Notes: generated from the sequence alone by a model not told the origin. A stretch of 64,000 nucleotides of DNA from an uncultured Bacteroidia bacterium (GCA_902801205.1 CADCHE010000012.1:45441-109440), one strand, 5' to 3'. Shown: positions 52,708 through 61,822, numbered from the stretch's first letter. A program made the numbers and translations.

Positions 52708-54285
52708 ATGGAGTCTGGACAAACAGAAAAAAACCTGATCGTCGATGTAACATCGACTGAAGTGAGGATCGCGCTGATGGAGAACCACCGGCTGATCGAG
52801 CTCAACAAGGAGTCCAGTAAAGGGCACAGCTTTTCCGTCGGAGATGTCTATCTCGGGAAAGTGAAGAAGATCCTTCCTGCGCTCAACGCTGCCTTCGTCG
52901 ACATCGGTGACAAGAAAGAGGCATTTGTCCATTACCTCGACCTGGGGCTCTATTTCAACGCCTTCGACGAATTCGTCCGGAAGAGCAATCCGAACACCGA
53001 CCTGGGCCGCCTGTACGGCGGGATCAAGATCGGTCCCATCCTCGAGAAGGAAGGGCGGATCGAAAATGTCCTCAAGACGGGGCAGATGGTCATTGTGCAG
53101 ATCGTCAAGGAACCGATCTCCACGAAAGGGTCAAGACTGACTGCGGAAATTTCATTGGCAGGACGCAACATCGTACTGCTCCCCTTCGCCGAGAAGGTGA
53201 GCATCTCCCAGAAGATTTCTTCCAAGGAAGAGAAACGGCGGCTCGACACCCTCGTCAAGAGCATCCTCCCCAAGAACTACGGAGCCATCATCCGGACGGC
53301 GGCGGAGGGCAAGAATGCGGCGGTGCTCGTCGCCGAAGCCAAGTCCCTCATCGAGAAGTGGGAATCGTCCTGGAAGAAGATTGCGAAGTCCAAAGCGACC
53401 CAGCTGTTGTTCACGGAGTACAGCAAGACCACCACGATCCTCCGGGATCTCCTCAACGACACCTTCACGAACATCTACATCAACGATGAAGGCATCTTCG
53501 AGGAAACGAAGAAGTATATTTCCCTGATCTCGCCCGATCAGGAGAAGATTGTGAAGCTGTACGAAGGCAAGGAGCCGATCTTCGACCACTTCGAAGTCAC
53601 GCGGCAGATCAAGAGCTCGTTCGGCAAGGTGGTGCCGATGAAGCAGGGCGCCTATCTGGTCATCGAATCGACCGAGGCGCTGAACGTGATCGATGTCAAC
53701 AGCGGGATCCGCGCGAAGACGACCGACCAGGAGGAGAACACCTTCGAGGTCAACAAGATCGCGGCGGAAGAGATCGCCCGGCAGCTGCGGCTGCGCGATA
53801 TGGGCGGTATCGTCATCGTCGACTTCATCGACATGGAGTCCGGCGAGCACAGGAACGAACTGCACAAGTACATGCAGGGGCTGATGGAGGATGACCGTGC
53901 CAAGCACAATGTCCTTCCCCTGACGAAGTTCGGCCTGATGCAGATCACGCGCCAGCGCATCCGCCCGGCCACGGAGATCAACACGACCGAGGTCTGTCCC
54001 GTCTGCCACGGCACGGGCAAGATCGCCTCGAGCCTGATCATCGACGAGGAGATCGAGCGGAAACTGACCTACTACGTCGAAAAGGGGCACAACGCCATCA
54101 CGCTGAAGGTCAGCCCCATCCTGGGCGCCTACCTGACCCGGGGCGCATCGCTCCTCTCTGACAAGTCGTATCTGGGGAAATGGAAGAAGAAGTTCAAGTG
54201 CCGGCTCACACTGACCGAAGTCACGGACTTCTCCGTCCTGCAAAATGAATTGTATGACGAAAAAGGGGACAGGCTTGATGCCTGA
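52708..54285 (+). CDS. rng: Ribonuclease G (Rne/Rng family)
   Basis: A 525-residue endoribonuclease from the ATG at 52708-52710; a TTG at 52684 is inside the terminator and unlikely. The S1-like region begins near GDVYLGKVKKILPALNAAFVD. The catalytic DNase I-like part includes LNVIDVNSGIR and GGIVIVDFIDME with the metal-binding Asp residues. The zinc link is in TEVCPVCHGTGKI, needed for dimer/tetramer formation. It processes rRNA precursors and degrades mRNA. It is the third gene after HU and the small basic protein, possibly reached by read-through of the terminator. Confidence 0.93.
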   Translation: MESGQTEKNLIVDVTSTEVRIALMENHRLIELNKESSKGHSFSVGDVYLGKVKKILPALNAAFVDIGDKKEAFVHYLDLGLYFNAFDEFVRKSNPNTDLGRLYGGIKIGPILEKEGRIENVLKTGQMVIVQIVKEPISTKGSRLTAEISLAGRNIVLLPFAEKVSISQKISSKEEKRRLDTLVKSILPKNYGAIIRTAAEGKNAAVLVAEAKSLIEKWESSWKKIAKSKATQLLFTEYSKTTTILRDLLNDTFTNIYINDEGIFEETKKYISLISPDQEKIVKLYEGKEPIFDHFEVTRQIKSSFGKVVPMKQGAYLVIESTEALNVIDVNSGIRAKTTDQEENTFEVNKIAAEEIARQLRLRDMGGIVIVDFIDMESGEHRNELHKYMQGLMEDDRAKHNVLPLTKFGLMQITRQRIRPATEINTTEVCPVCHGTGKIASSLIIDEEIERKLTYYVEKGHNAITLKVSPILGAYLTRGASLLSDKSYLGKWKKKFKCRLTLTEVTDFSVLQNELYDEKGDRLDA

Positions 54286-54296
54286 CCCTTTTTTTT
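54261..54296 (+). terminator. Intrinsic terminator of rng
   Basis: AAAAGGGGACAGGC, loop, GCCTGACCC and eight T; the rng stop codon lies within the stem. Confidence 0.88.
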
Positions 54297-54301
54297 ATTG
54301 T

Positions 54302-54572
54302 GGGCTAAGCCGCCCCCAAACCCCTGGCGGCCTTTCCGGCTCCACGACTTTGCCGGATCGGCAAAGTCCCGCCCCGGCCGGTCCGCTGATGCGGACGTGG
54401 GCTAAGCCGCCCCCAAACCCCTGGCGGCCTTTCCGGCTCAACGACTTTGCCGGATCGGCAAAGTCCCGCCCCGGCCGGTCCGCTGATGCGGACGGGGCTA
54501 AGCCGCCCCCAAACCCCTGGCGGCCTTTCCGGCTCAACGACTTTGCCGGATCGGCAAAGTCCCGCCCCGGCC
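54302..54572. repeat. Three tandem copies of a 96-97 bp hairpin repeat
   Basis: Copies at 54302-54398, 54399-54494 and 54495-54572 (the last truncated after 78 bases) are almost identical. Each contains a perfect 10-base stem GACTTTGCCG/CGGCAAAGTC with loop GAT; the complete copies also have GTCCGC/GCGGAC with loop TGAT. Reading frames across it are repeat artefacts, not genes. Confidence 0.9.
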
Positions 54573-54862
54573 CGATGATCTCTCTGTTCAACATCGGTAA
54601 ACCCAGATCAGGACGAGATTATCCTCCTGACCGGTAAGTGATTATTAATCAGCAACTTCATTGATTTCCCTGCCCGATTTTCGAGGAGGGAGTATAAGCA
54701 AAGTACTGGCTATCACATTGTTAGCGGTCAGCGGGCATTGCACCAAGGATCATCGGCTCGTGAGCGGGAGAGGCCCGCAAGCGCAGCACAGTGGGAGGGA
54801 TAGCCCCGAAGGGGCGTACCGTCCGAAGCACTCCCGGACGGCACGTGACGCGCAGAGAACAA
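54573..54862. other. Gene-free structured stretch, possible ncRNA or dispersed repeat
   Basis: No credible coding frame. The first 150 bases are AT-richer with one weak hairpin. The rest is a chain of strong stems: GCGGG/CCCGC (54764-54778), GCCCC/GGGGC (54803-54815) and CCGTCCG/CGGACGG (54819-54841). The stems are regular enough to suggest a folded RNA or a mobile palindromic element. Confidence 0.45.
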
Positions 54863-54882
54863 GGCCGCCGGGCAAGGCGGCC
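54863..54882 (-). terminator. Terminator-like hairpin after lnt
   Basis: A perfect 7-base GC stem GGCCGCC/GGCGGCC, 8 bases after the lnt stop on minus, followed by TTGTTCTC. The T-tract is poor. Confidence 0.5.
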
Positions 54883-54890
54883 GGGCGGAG

Positions 54891-56537
54891 TTACTTCCGG
54901 GAGGGCTTGCGGTCGAGGATGGAGCGGACGAAGGTCGTCAGCAGAAGCAGGACAGCCATGAAGAGACAAATCCGGCCGATCCAGTCGCCGTGGCGCACGA
55001 AGAAGGTCTGCGTGTCGTTCAGGCCGACCTTCCCGCACAGGAACGTCGACTCCCACCAGGGCGTCTGCGAAACGATGCGGCCCGAAGGGTCGATGATGGC
55101 CGAGATGCCCGTGTTGGCGCACCGGGCGATCCAGCGGCGCGTCTCGATCGCACGCAGGGACGAATAAGACAGGTGCTGGCGATATCCCGGCGTATCCCCC
55201 CACCATGAATCGTTCGTGATGACCGTCAGGAACCGGGCGCCTTTGCGGATGTACTCCGCGCAGTACTCCCCGTAGACGGATTCGTAGCAGATGGCGCATC
55301 CGAAAGGAACCTCACGCGTAACGACTCCCGTGGAATCGAATTCCTGGTAATGCATCACCGACACCTCCTTCTGCCCCAGGCAGCGGCCCATCACGCCGCC
55401 GAGCAGGTCGTCGACCGGACGGAGGATCTTCGGATACGGCATGGACTCGACCCCCACGACGAGCTTGCTCTTGTGATAGACCTCCGTATTGCTGAACGCA
55501 TTCCAGCGAAGCGCAGAATTGTAGGTGTCATACCAGCCGGTCTGCGGGATTTCGCGGGCCGTGACGGTGGGACGGCGTTTGGACTCGTAGAAACGATGGG
55601 TAGTGGCGCCGACCAGCAAGTTCGCCTGCGGACGGCGGTCGAGGAACATCGACATGGTGGAATAGAACGGATGCATGCCCAAGTCGTTCAGGTACATGCC
55701 GGACACGAATGTCTCAGGACCGATCAGAAGGTAAGCCGAGTCGGCAGGCACCTTGTTGAAGAGGGACATGAGTTCGACGACCTGCAAGTCCTGCGTCATG
55801 CCACCGAACTTGTCGTACGGATTGATGTTCGGCTGTGCGATCAGGACATTGACGCTGTCCGCGTCGGAAGCAGCGGTTTCCCCGGGGGCCGGCATCACGC
55901 AAAGCGAGACCACCGGCGGAACGAACAGCAGTACGAGCGCGAGGGCGGTGCAGGACCAGCGGATCCGTGCAGAGACCTTCTCACGACCTTCCTTTGTGAG
56001 CAGCGGAAGCAGGGCGAACAAGCTCAGGTTCACCGCCCAGGCCCAGAGCGATCCGCCCAGCGTGCCGGTGAATTCATACCACTGGATCCAGTCCGTCGTA
56101 CGCGCAAAGGCATTGCCCAGCAGCAGCCAGGGCCAGCTGATCTTCGCCCACGTGAGGTCGAAACGCTCAAACGCCACCCAGAGAGCCGCCAGGAAGAGAT
56201 AGGGCAGGATTCCACGCAGGTGCTTCCGGCTCCAGCGGAACAGGGCGAACACGGCCGTCATCCGCAGGGCGTTGGCGACGACGGCGAAGATACCGCCACC
56301 CACCGTCGCATTGCAGACCCAGAAGGTCGTCGCGACATTCCACACGGCGAAAGCCGCGAAATACCACAACCAGAACCGCTTCATGCCGGTGCGGAAAGCG
56401 ATGTCTTCCGCCGCCAGCAACGGGATGAACGCAATCAGGATCAGGAAGCCCGTACCGGGCACAAGATAAGGAATGCTGGCCAACAGAGCGAAGAGGGCCA
56501 GCAAGAGAAGGATCTGTGTATTTCTGCTCATACTCAA
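54891..56537 (-). CDS. lnt: Apolipoprotein N-acyltransferase
   Basis: A 548-residue inner-membrane enzyme that adds the third acyl chain to lipoproteins. About seven hydrophobic segments come first (ending near 215). The nitrilase-like periplasmic domain follows with the catalytic triad in YLLIGPETFVSG (Glu near 275), YHKSKLVVGVE (Lys near 350) and GCAICYESVYGE (Cys near 410). A last membrane segment ends the protein. It follows the DUF4783 gene by 13 bases. Several lipoproteins in this window (Wza, DUF5722-like copy 1, the unknown pair) would be its clients. Confidence 0.93.
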   Translation of the reverse strand: MSMSRNTQILLLLALFALLASIPYLVPGTGFLILIAFIPLLAAEDIAFRTGMKRFWLWYFAAFAVWNVATTFWVCNATVGGGIFAVVANALRMTAVFALFRWSRKHLRGILPYLFLAALWVAFERFDLTWAKISWPWLLLGNAFARTTDWIQWYEFTGTLGGSLWAWAVNLSLFALLPLLTKEGREKVSARIRWSCTALALVLLFVPPVVSLCVMPAPGETAASDADSVNVLIAQPNINPYDKFGGMTQDLQVVELMSLFNKVPADSAYLLIGPETFVSGMYLNDLGMHPFYSTMSMFLDRRPQANLLVGATTHRFYESKRRPTVTAREIPQTGWYDTYNSALRWNAFSNTEVYHKSKLVVGVESMPYPKILRPVDDLLGGVMGRCLGQKEVSVMHYQEFDSTGVVTREVPFGCAICYESVYGEYCAEYIRKGARFLTVITNDSWWGDTPGYRQHLSYSSLRAIETRRWIARCANTGISAIIDPSGRIVSQTPWWESTFLCGKVGLNDTQTFFVRHGDWIGRICLFMAVLLLLTTFVRSILDRKPSRK

Positions 56538-56550
56538 TCGGTGCGGTGTG

Positions 56551-56943
56551 TCAACGCACCATATCTATTTTCAGTTGTTGTATTCGATAGGTATCGCGGA
56601 AAAGCGTGACGAAAATGGTTACCTGGAAATGCTCGCCGCCCGCGACCAGGTCGCCCACCGCATACTTGGACTGCGCCTGCGAGGCACGGTGGCGGATGAC
56701 GAAGGAACGCGGCGTATAACTCTCGAAGAAGGTTTTGAGGATCTGCCGCGCCTGAGCCCTGCTGGAATCGCTCGTCCGTGACATCACGGAAATCTCGAGG
56801 TTGTCCGCGAACCAGGCGGACAGTTTCTCCGCATCTCCGGCACCCAGGTAACGGCCGATCGGCACGAAGATTTCATAACCGTCCCCCTGTGCCCTTGCAC
56901 CCAGCGAAGCGAGCATCAAGGCACATACGGCGATTATTTTCAT
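56551..56943 (-). CDS. Exported DUF4783 protein
   Basis: About 130 residues from the Met at 56941-56943, which gives signal peptide IIAVCALMLASLGARAQ; starts seven or four codons upstream are alternatives. The mature part (IFVPIGRYLGAGDAEKLSAW, VMSRTSDSSRAQARQIL, HFQVTIFVTLFRDTYRIQQL) has the NTF2-like cone fold expected for the Bacteroidota family DUF4783, as I recall it. Function is unknown. It sits 13 bases before lnt and diverges from rlmH. Confidence 0.82.
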   Translation of the reverse strand: MKIIAVCALMLASLGARAQGDGYEIFVPIGRYLGAGDAEKLSAWFADNLEISVMSRTSDSSRAQARQILKTFFESYTPRSFVIRHRASQAQSKYAVGDLVAGGEHFQVTIFVTLFRDTYRIQQLKIDMVR

Positions 56944-56968
56944 TACACGGCTCATAGCAAGCACATTA

Positions 56969-57000
56969 TTTGCAAATACCGAGCCACTTTCTTATTTTTG
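56969..57000 (+). promoter_or_regulatory. rlmH promoter with very short leader
   Basis: TTTG at 56969-56972, 20 bases, TATTTTTG at 56993-57000. The ATG at 57010 lies 10 bases past the -7 element, so the leader is about 6 bases. Confidence 0.75.
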
Positions 57001-57009
57001 CAACAAGAG

Positions 57010-57480
57010 ATGAAGATCACGTTGCTGACAGTCGGGAAGACCGACATCGGTTGGGTCAGGGAGGGGCTGGAGACCTATGTCGCCCGCCTCCGTCACTATG
57101 TCCCGGTCGAACTGCACGAGATTCCGGAGCTGAAAAACGTCTCCTCCCTCACGCAGGCGCAGATCAAGGAGAAGGAAGGAGAACGGATCCTCGCCGTCGT
57201 CAAGCCCGCCGACACCGTCCTGTTGCTGGACGAGGCCGGAAAGGAGTACCGCTCGGTGGAATTCGCCCGTGAAATCGAACGTCGGCTGTCGGCCGGCAAG
57301 AATCTTGTATTCGTAGTCGGCGGCGCCTACGGTTTTTCCGACGCAGTGTACCGGCGCGGCGACGGAAAGGTTTCCCTTTCGAAGATGACCTTCTCGCACC
57401 AGATGGTGCGGGCCGTCTTTGCCGAGCAGCTGTACCGTGCGTTCACGATCCTCCGCGGCGAACCCTATCACCACGAATGA
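57010..57480 (+). CDS. rlmH: 23S rRNA (pseudouridine-1915-N3)-methyltransferase RlmH
   Basis: A 156-residue SPOUT-class methyltransferase from the ATG at 57010. A TTG four codons upstream is less likely because it overlaps the promoter. KITLLTVGKTDIGWVREGL starts the protein. LLLDEAGKEYRSVEFA, LVFVVGGAYGFSDAV (the SAM-binding knot) and the C-terminal SKMTFSHQMVRAVFAEQLYRAF are diagnostic. It methylates helix 69 of 23S rRNA. It overlaps the histidine kinase gene by 4 bases. Confidence 0.96.
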   Translation: MKITLLTVGKTDIGWVREGLETYVARLRHYVPVELHEIPELKNVSSLTQAQIKEKEGERILAVVKPADTVLLLDEAGKEYRSVEFAREIERRLSAGKNLVFVVGGAYGFSDAVYRRGDGKVSLSKMTFSHQMVRAVFAEQLYRAFTILRGEPYHHE

Positions 57481-60400
57481 ACGGAAACAGGATGAAGAGA
57501 TTCGGCATCATAGATTTCCTGATCCCCGGGCTGGTTGCCGCGGCGCTGGTCCTGCTGGGCCTGTCGCTGGCGGTAGACCGGCGGACCGGCGACCCCGAGA
57601 AAGCCGCCGAGAAGATGGGCCGCGCCCTCGAAAAGCGGATGGCCATCCTCGACGGATATGCCGCACAGGCCCTCGTTCCCGGCCAGGACGACTGGCTCGG
57701 CCACCTCGACCTGCCGGAGGACATGGTGCTTTACCGCTACATCGATGATACGCTGCAGTCCTGGAAAAACCAGTTCCCTGTGGCGAATGACGACATTGCC
57801 ACACGGATGGTGTTCCAGACCATCGCCCGGCCGCGGAAGAGCCTCGTCTCCCCCCTCACCCGGATCGGCGAGATCCCGTCCTTCGAGAACTTTGGCGCGA
57901 AATGGTATGTTGTCAAGGCCTATGTGCAGGGCACCCGGAAGATCATCGCCGGCCTGGAGGTCCTGAACACCCTGGACGAACGTTCCGGCGGTGGGGCCAG
58001 TCCCCTCCTGCACCTGCGTCGCGGCCTCACGGTGATGCCGCTCTCGCAGAACGGAGGTGTCACCGTCTCCCTCCAGGGCGAACCGCTGTTCAAAGTCGTC
58101 GACAACGCCTCGTCCTACCAGCCGTCGAGCATCCACTCCGCCCTGCTGTGGTCCGCCCTGCTGTTCGTCATCCTGGCGGCCTTCCTGTTCCTGAGCAAGA
58201 AACGTACGCTGGGCCGGCTGCTGACCGTCCTGGGGGTCCTGACGGTGATCATGTCCATTGCCTACCTGCGCGGCCGTTTCCTCAAGGACAGTTCCGTCCT
58301 GTTCTCGCCGGCGATCTTCGCCGACGGGGCCTTCTTCAGTTCGCTGGGCACGGTGCTGCTGGTGTCCCTGTACATCTGCCTGGTCGTCTGCTGCATCTTC
58401 ATCACGCGCAAGGACATCTTCCGGCGGATCCTCCGGAGCGCCCATCCCCGGGGCGGCATGTACCTGTTCGGGATCTGCGACCTGGCGCTGACCGCCGCCG
58501 TCGTCGTGTTCACGGGCATGATCTTCCGGAGCATCCTGAACAACTCGAACATCAACCTCGAACTCTACAAGCTGAACGAGCTCGACCTCTTCAGCCTGAT
58601 TACCTATATTGACGTCATCGCCCTGCTGATGATGGTCCCGATCCTCATCCAGATGCTGCTGCCGATCCTGAAAGAGCTTTTCGGCATCCGGCATGACGCC
58701 TTCTCCATCCGGGGCCGCATCGTGCTCGCCGCCATCTTCGCCGGCTACCTCGTCATCACCGCCGGGGTGCTTGGATTCCGGAAGGAACAGAACCGGGTGC
58801 AGGTCTGGGCCAACCGGCTGGCGATGGACCGCGACATCAGCCTGGAACTGCAGCTGAGGATGGCGGAAGACAAGATCGCCTCCGACCAGGTGATCAAGAG
58901 CCTCTCCCGCATCCGGTCTTCGAACAACCTGGTGATGAACCGGATCCGGGAGAACTACCTGTTCCGGATCCTGCAGGACTACGACTTGACCGTCGAACTC
59001 TTCCGGGACAACGATCCGGACGAAAAGGGGATGAACTACTATTACAGCGTCATTTCCAGCGGCAAGCCGATCGAGGAAGGCTCCCATTTCCTCTATATGC
59101 GTGACGCGGGCGGGCACAACGTCTACGCCGGGAACTTCACCTTCTGGGACGAATGGAACGGCCTTGCGCGCATGCTGGTGACCATCTCGCCGAAGTCGAA
59201 CCGCGAAGACCGCGGATTCGCCAGCCTGCTGGGCTTCTCCGCGCCGGGGCAGGTCCTCATTCCGGCCCGCTATTCCTACGCCAAGTACATCGACAGCAAG
59301 CTGACGACATACAAGGGCAGCTATGCATACCCGACGCTGATGGACAACGCGACCCACACCGTCCTCACCGGCGCGAACATCAGCGTCCTGCGCATCGGCG
59401 GCTACACGCACTTCGTCAACGTGGTGTCGGACGACGAGATCATCTTCATCTCGCGTCCCAAGAACGACGACTTCAACTACCTCGTCGCCATCCTCTTCCT
59501 CACCCTCGTGCTGTTCTTCTGCCTGTCCACCCTCACCCTCACCCGTGACCGCGTCCACAAGCAGGAACGCAACTATTTCAAGGGGCAGATCAGCACGGCG
59601 ATGCTGCTCGGCCTGATCATGACCCTGATCGCCCTGGCCGCCTTCAGCGTGATTTTCGTATACAAGCGCAACAATGCCAACCTGCGCTACTCGATGGTAG
59701 ACAAGGTGAACTCCCTCCAGACGATGCTGCAGTCACGCAGCCGATTCATGGTCGACTACCGGGAGTGGCAGCAGCAGGAGACGATGAACGTACTGGAAGA
59801 CATCAGCAGCACGATGAGGTCCGACATCACCCTCTACACCGTCCGGGGCAAGGAGTTCATGTCCTCCACCCCGGAGGTCTTCGAGCGTATGTTGCTGGGG
59901 ACCCGGCTCAACGAAGACGCCTACGAGAACATCGTCTACCTGAAGCGGCGCTATTTCATCAACCGCGAGAAGATCGGCGAGCGGAAAGTCTATTTCCTCT
60001 ACGCTCCCCTCTTCAACGCGCAAGGGAAGATGATCGCCATCCTGAGCTCCCCGTATACGGACGAGAGTTTCGACTTCAAGTCGGAAGCCATCCTCCATTC
60101 GGCCACCATCGTCACCATCTTCCTGATCCTGCTGCTGATCGCCCGTTTTGTGATGGTCAGCGTCATCGACCGGATGTTCAAACCGATCTCCGAGGTCGGA
60201 AAGAAGATGAACGCCGTGGACATCGGCAACCTGGAATACATCGTCTACGAGCGTGACGACGAGGTATCCAGCCTCGTGCGGGCCTACAACCTGATGGTAC
60301 ACGACCTGTACGAGAGTACGCGGCAGTTGACCCAGGCGGAGCGTGACAAAGCCTGGGCGACGATGGCGCGGCAGGTCGCCCACGAGATCAAGAACCCGCT

Positions 60401-61055
60401 GACGCCCATCAAGTTACAGATCCAGCGCCTGATCCGGATGAAGAAGAGCGGCAACCCCGCCTGGACAGAGCGGTTCGATGAAGTGTCCGAGGAGGTGCTC
60501 CGGCAGATCGACTTGCTGGCCGACACGGCAAACGAATTCTCCACCTTCGCCAAGCTGTACACCGAAGAGTCGGTGGAGATGGACCTCGACCAGCTGCTGC
60601 AGGAGGAGATCCACCTGTTCGACAGCCGGGAGAACATCACGTTCTCCTACATGGGGCTCGCCGGCACGAAGGTCGTCGGGCCGAAACCGCAGCTGACCCG
60701 CGTGGCCGCCAACCTGATCAGCAATGCCGTGCAGGCCATCGAGAACGAGCAGGACGAACAGGCGGCCCGTGGAGAAACGCCTTTCCAGGGGCAGGTGCAG
60801 GTGTCACTGCGCCACTCGTCGAAAGACGGGTTCTACGATATCGTCTTCGAGGACAACGGCCCCGGCGTCAGCGACGAAAACCGGTCGAAGCTCTTCACAC
60901 CGAACTTTACGACCAAGCAGAGCGGAACGGGACTCGGCCTGGCGATCTGCCGCAACATCCTCGAAAAAGTCGGCGGCGACATCCGCTATTCACGTTCCTT
61001 CTCCCTGGGCGGCGCCTGTTTTACCGTCCGGATTCCCAAGCCTGACAAGCTATGA
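57477..61055 (+). CDS. Very large NtrY-like sensor histidine kinase
   Basis: A 1192-residue membrane kinase. Hydrophobic segments lie near residues 12-33 and 222-242, then a group of about five more up to about 430. A second long extracytoplasmic part spans about 440-670, followed by membrane segments near 675 and 705, another extracytoplasmic stretch and a last one near 880. Then come HAMP (about 895-950), HisKA with QVAHEIKNPLTPIKLQIQRL near 968 (NtrY-type H-box) and HATPase with NLISNAVQAIENEQ, FEDNGPGVSD and SGTGLGLAICRNI. No response regulator is adjacent, so it is an orphan here. It overlaps rlmH and the dipeptidase gene by 4 bases each. Signal unknown. Confidence 0.9.
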   Translation: MNGNRMKRFGIIDFLIPGLVAAALVLLGLSLAVDRRTGDPEKAAEKMGRALEKRMAILDGYAAQALVPGQDDWLGHLDLPEDMVLYRYIDDTLQSWKNQFPVANDDIATRMVFQTIARPRKSLVSPLTRIGEIPSFENFGAKWYVVKAYVQGTRKIIAGLEVLNTLDERSGGGASPLLHLRRGLTVMPLSQNGGVTVSLQGEPLFKVVDNASSYQPSSIHSALLWSALLFVILAAFLFLSKKRTLGRLLTVLGVLTVIMSIAYLRGRFLKDSSVLFSPAIFADGAFFSSLGTVLLVSLYICLVVCCIFITRKDIFRRILRSAHPRGGMYLFGICDLALTAAVVVFTGMIFRSILNNSNINLELYKLNELDLFSLITYIDVIALLMMVPILIQMLLPILKELFGIRHDAFSIRGRIVLAAIFAGYLVITAGVLGFRKEQNRVQVWANRLAMDRDISLELQLRMAEDKIASDQVIKSLSRIRSSNNLVMNRIRENYLFRILQDYDLTVELFRDNDPDEKGMNYYYSVISSGKPIEEGSHFLYMRDAGGHNVYAGNFTFWDEWNGLARMLVTISPKSNREDRGFASLLGFSAPGQVLIPARYSYAKYIDSKLTTYKGSYAYPTLMDNATHTVLTGANISVLRIGGYTHFVNVVSDDEIIFISRPKNDDFNYLVAILFLTLVLFFCLSTLTLTRDRVHKQERNYFKGQISTAMLLGLIMTLIALAAFSVIFVYKRNNANLRYSMVDKVNSLQTMLQSRSRFMVDYREWQQQETMNVLEDISSTMRSDITLYTVRGKEFMSSTPEVFERMLLGTRLNEDAYENIVYLKRRYFINREKIGERKVYFLYAPLFNAQGKMIAILSSPYTDESFDFKSEAILHSATIVTIFLILLLIARFVMVSVIDRMFKPISEVGKKMNAVDIGNLEYIVYERDDEVSSLVRAYNLMVHDLYESTRQLTQAERDKAWATMARQVAHEIKNPLTPIKLQIQRLIRMKKSGNPAWTERFDEVSEEVLRQIDLLADTANEFSTFAKLYTEESVEMDLDQLLQEEIHLFDSRENITFSYMGLAGTKVVGPKPQLTRVAANLISNAVQAIENEQDEQAARGETPFQGQVQVSLRHSSKDGFYDIVFEDNGPGVSDENRSKLFTPNFTTKQSGTGLGLAICRNILEKVGGDIRYSRSFSLGGACFTVRIPKPDKL

Positions 61056-61822
61056 AACGATCTCTCTGCAAGTTACGTGCGGGCCTCCTCGCCCTTTTGA
61101 CTGCGTTCCTCCTCCCCTGCGGGCTCCGCGGGCAGGAAGTGCAAGTACAGGATCGTCCCGCCACCGCTCCCACCTTGTCGTGGCGGCCGCATTTCCTGTC
61201 GGACGACGCCTCCGGCTTCGTAGTCGTCACCGACGTCGCCCCGGACGTCCTGCAGGAGATCCGCTATTTTTCCACCTACAACTTCGTCGGAGCACGGATC
61301 GACGGCTACCTGGAGCCGGTCGCCCTGCTTACGCGGGAAGCGGCCGAGGCCCTGAAAAAAGCCAGCGACATCCTTTCCGCACAGGGATACCGCCTGAAGA
61401 TCTTCGATGCCTACCGCCCGCAGAGCGGCGTGGACCATTTCAAACGCTGGGCGCGCGACCCCTCCGACACCCGCATGAAGCCCTATTTCTATCCCGATGT
61501 CGACAAGTCGCAGCTTTTCGTACGGGGATATGTCGCCTCACATTCGGGGCACAGCCGCGGCAGCACCGTCGACCTGACGATCCTGGAAATGGCGACCGGG
61601 AAAGAAGTGGACATGGGCGGACCTTTCGACTTTCTGGGGCCGCGCTCCCACGTGGACTGCCCGGACATCACTGCACAGCAGCAGGAAAACCGCATGATCC
61701 TGCGCCGTGCGATGATGCAGGCTGGATTCCGCCCGTACGAAAAGGAGTGGTGGCATTTCACCCTCCGCGGAGAACCTTACCCGGACACTTATTTCACTTT
61801 CCCCGTCCGGAAACTGCGCTAA
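61052..61822 (+). CDS. Exported D-alanyl-D-alanine dipeptidase (VanX/DdpX type)
   Basis: A 256-residue zinc peptidase with signal peptide LLALLTAFLLPCGLRGQ. VLQEIRYFSTYNFVG starts the M15D domain. KIFDAYRPQSGVDHF has the catalytic Arg, SHSGHSRGSTVDLTIL the zinc-binding His and Asp (His-x6-Asp), and KEWWHFTLRG the general-base Glu and third zinc His. It hydrolyses D-Ala-D-Ala, probably to recycle wall material in the periplasm; it need not mean vancomycin resistance, and no ligase or regulator genes of that type are nearby. It overlaps the kinase by 4 bases. Confidence 0.92.
   Translation: MKRSLCKLRAGLLALLTAFLLPCGLRGQEVQVQDRPATAPTLSWRPHFLSDDASGFVVVTDVAPDVLQEIRYFSTYNFVGARIDGYLEPVALLTREAAEALKKASDILSAQGYRLKIFDAYRPQSGVDHFKRWARDPSDTRMKPYFYPDVDKSQLFVRGYVASHSGHSRGSTVDLTILEMATGKEVDMGGPFDFLGPRSHVDCPDITAQQQENRMILRRAMMQAGFRPYEKEWWHFTLRGEPYPDTYFTFPVRKLR

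Noticed and set aside
54245-54637. Open frames on both strands through the 96-bp repeats
   Set aside because: The products are just translations of the triplicated hairpin unit, with no start context or family likeness.
54573-54890. tRNA or other standard RNA genes in the largest gaps
   Set aside because: I looked for a cloverleaf with acceptor and T-arm consensus and found only simple hairpins.
61052-61822. VanX-type gene as a vancomycin-resistance determinant
   Set aside because: No VanA/VanH-type ligase or dehydrogenase and no VanRS pair adjacent; Gram-negative DdpX-type recycling is the simpler reading.
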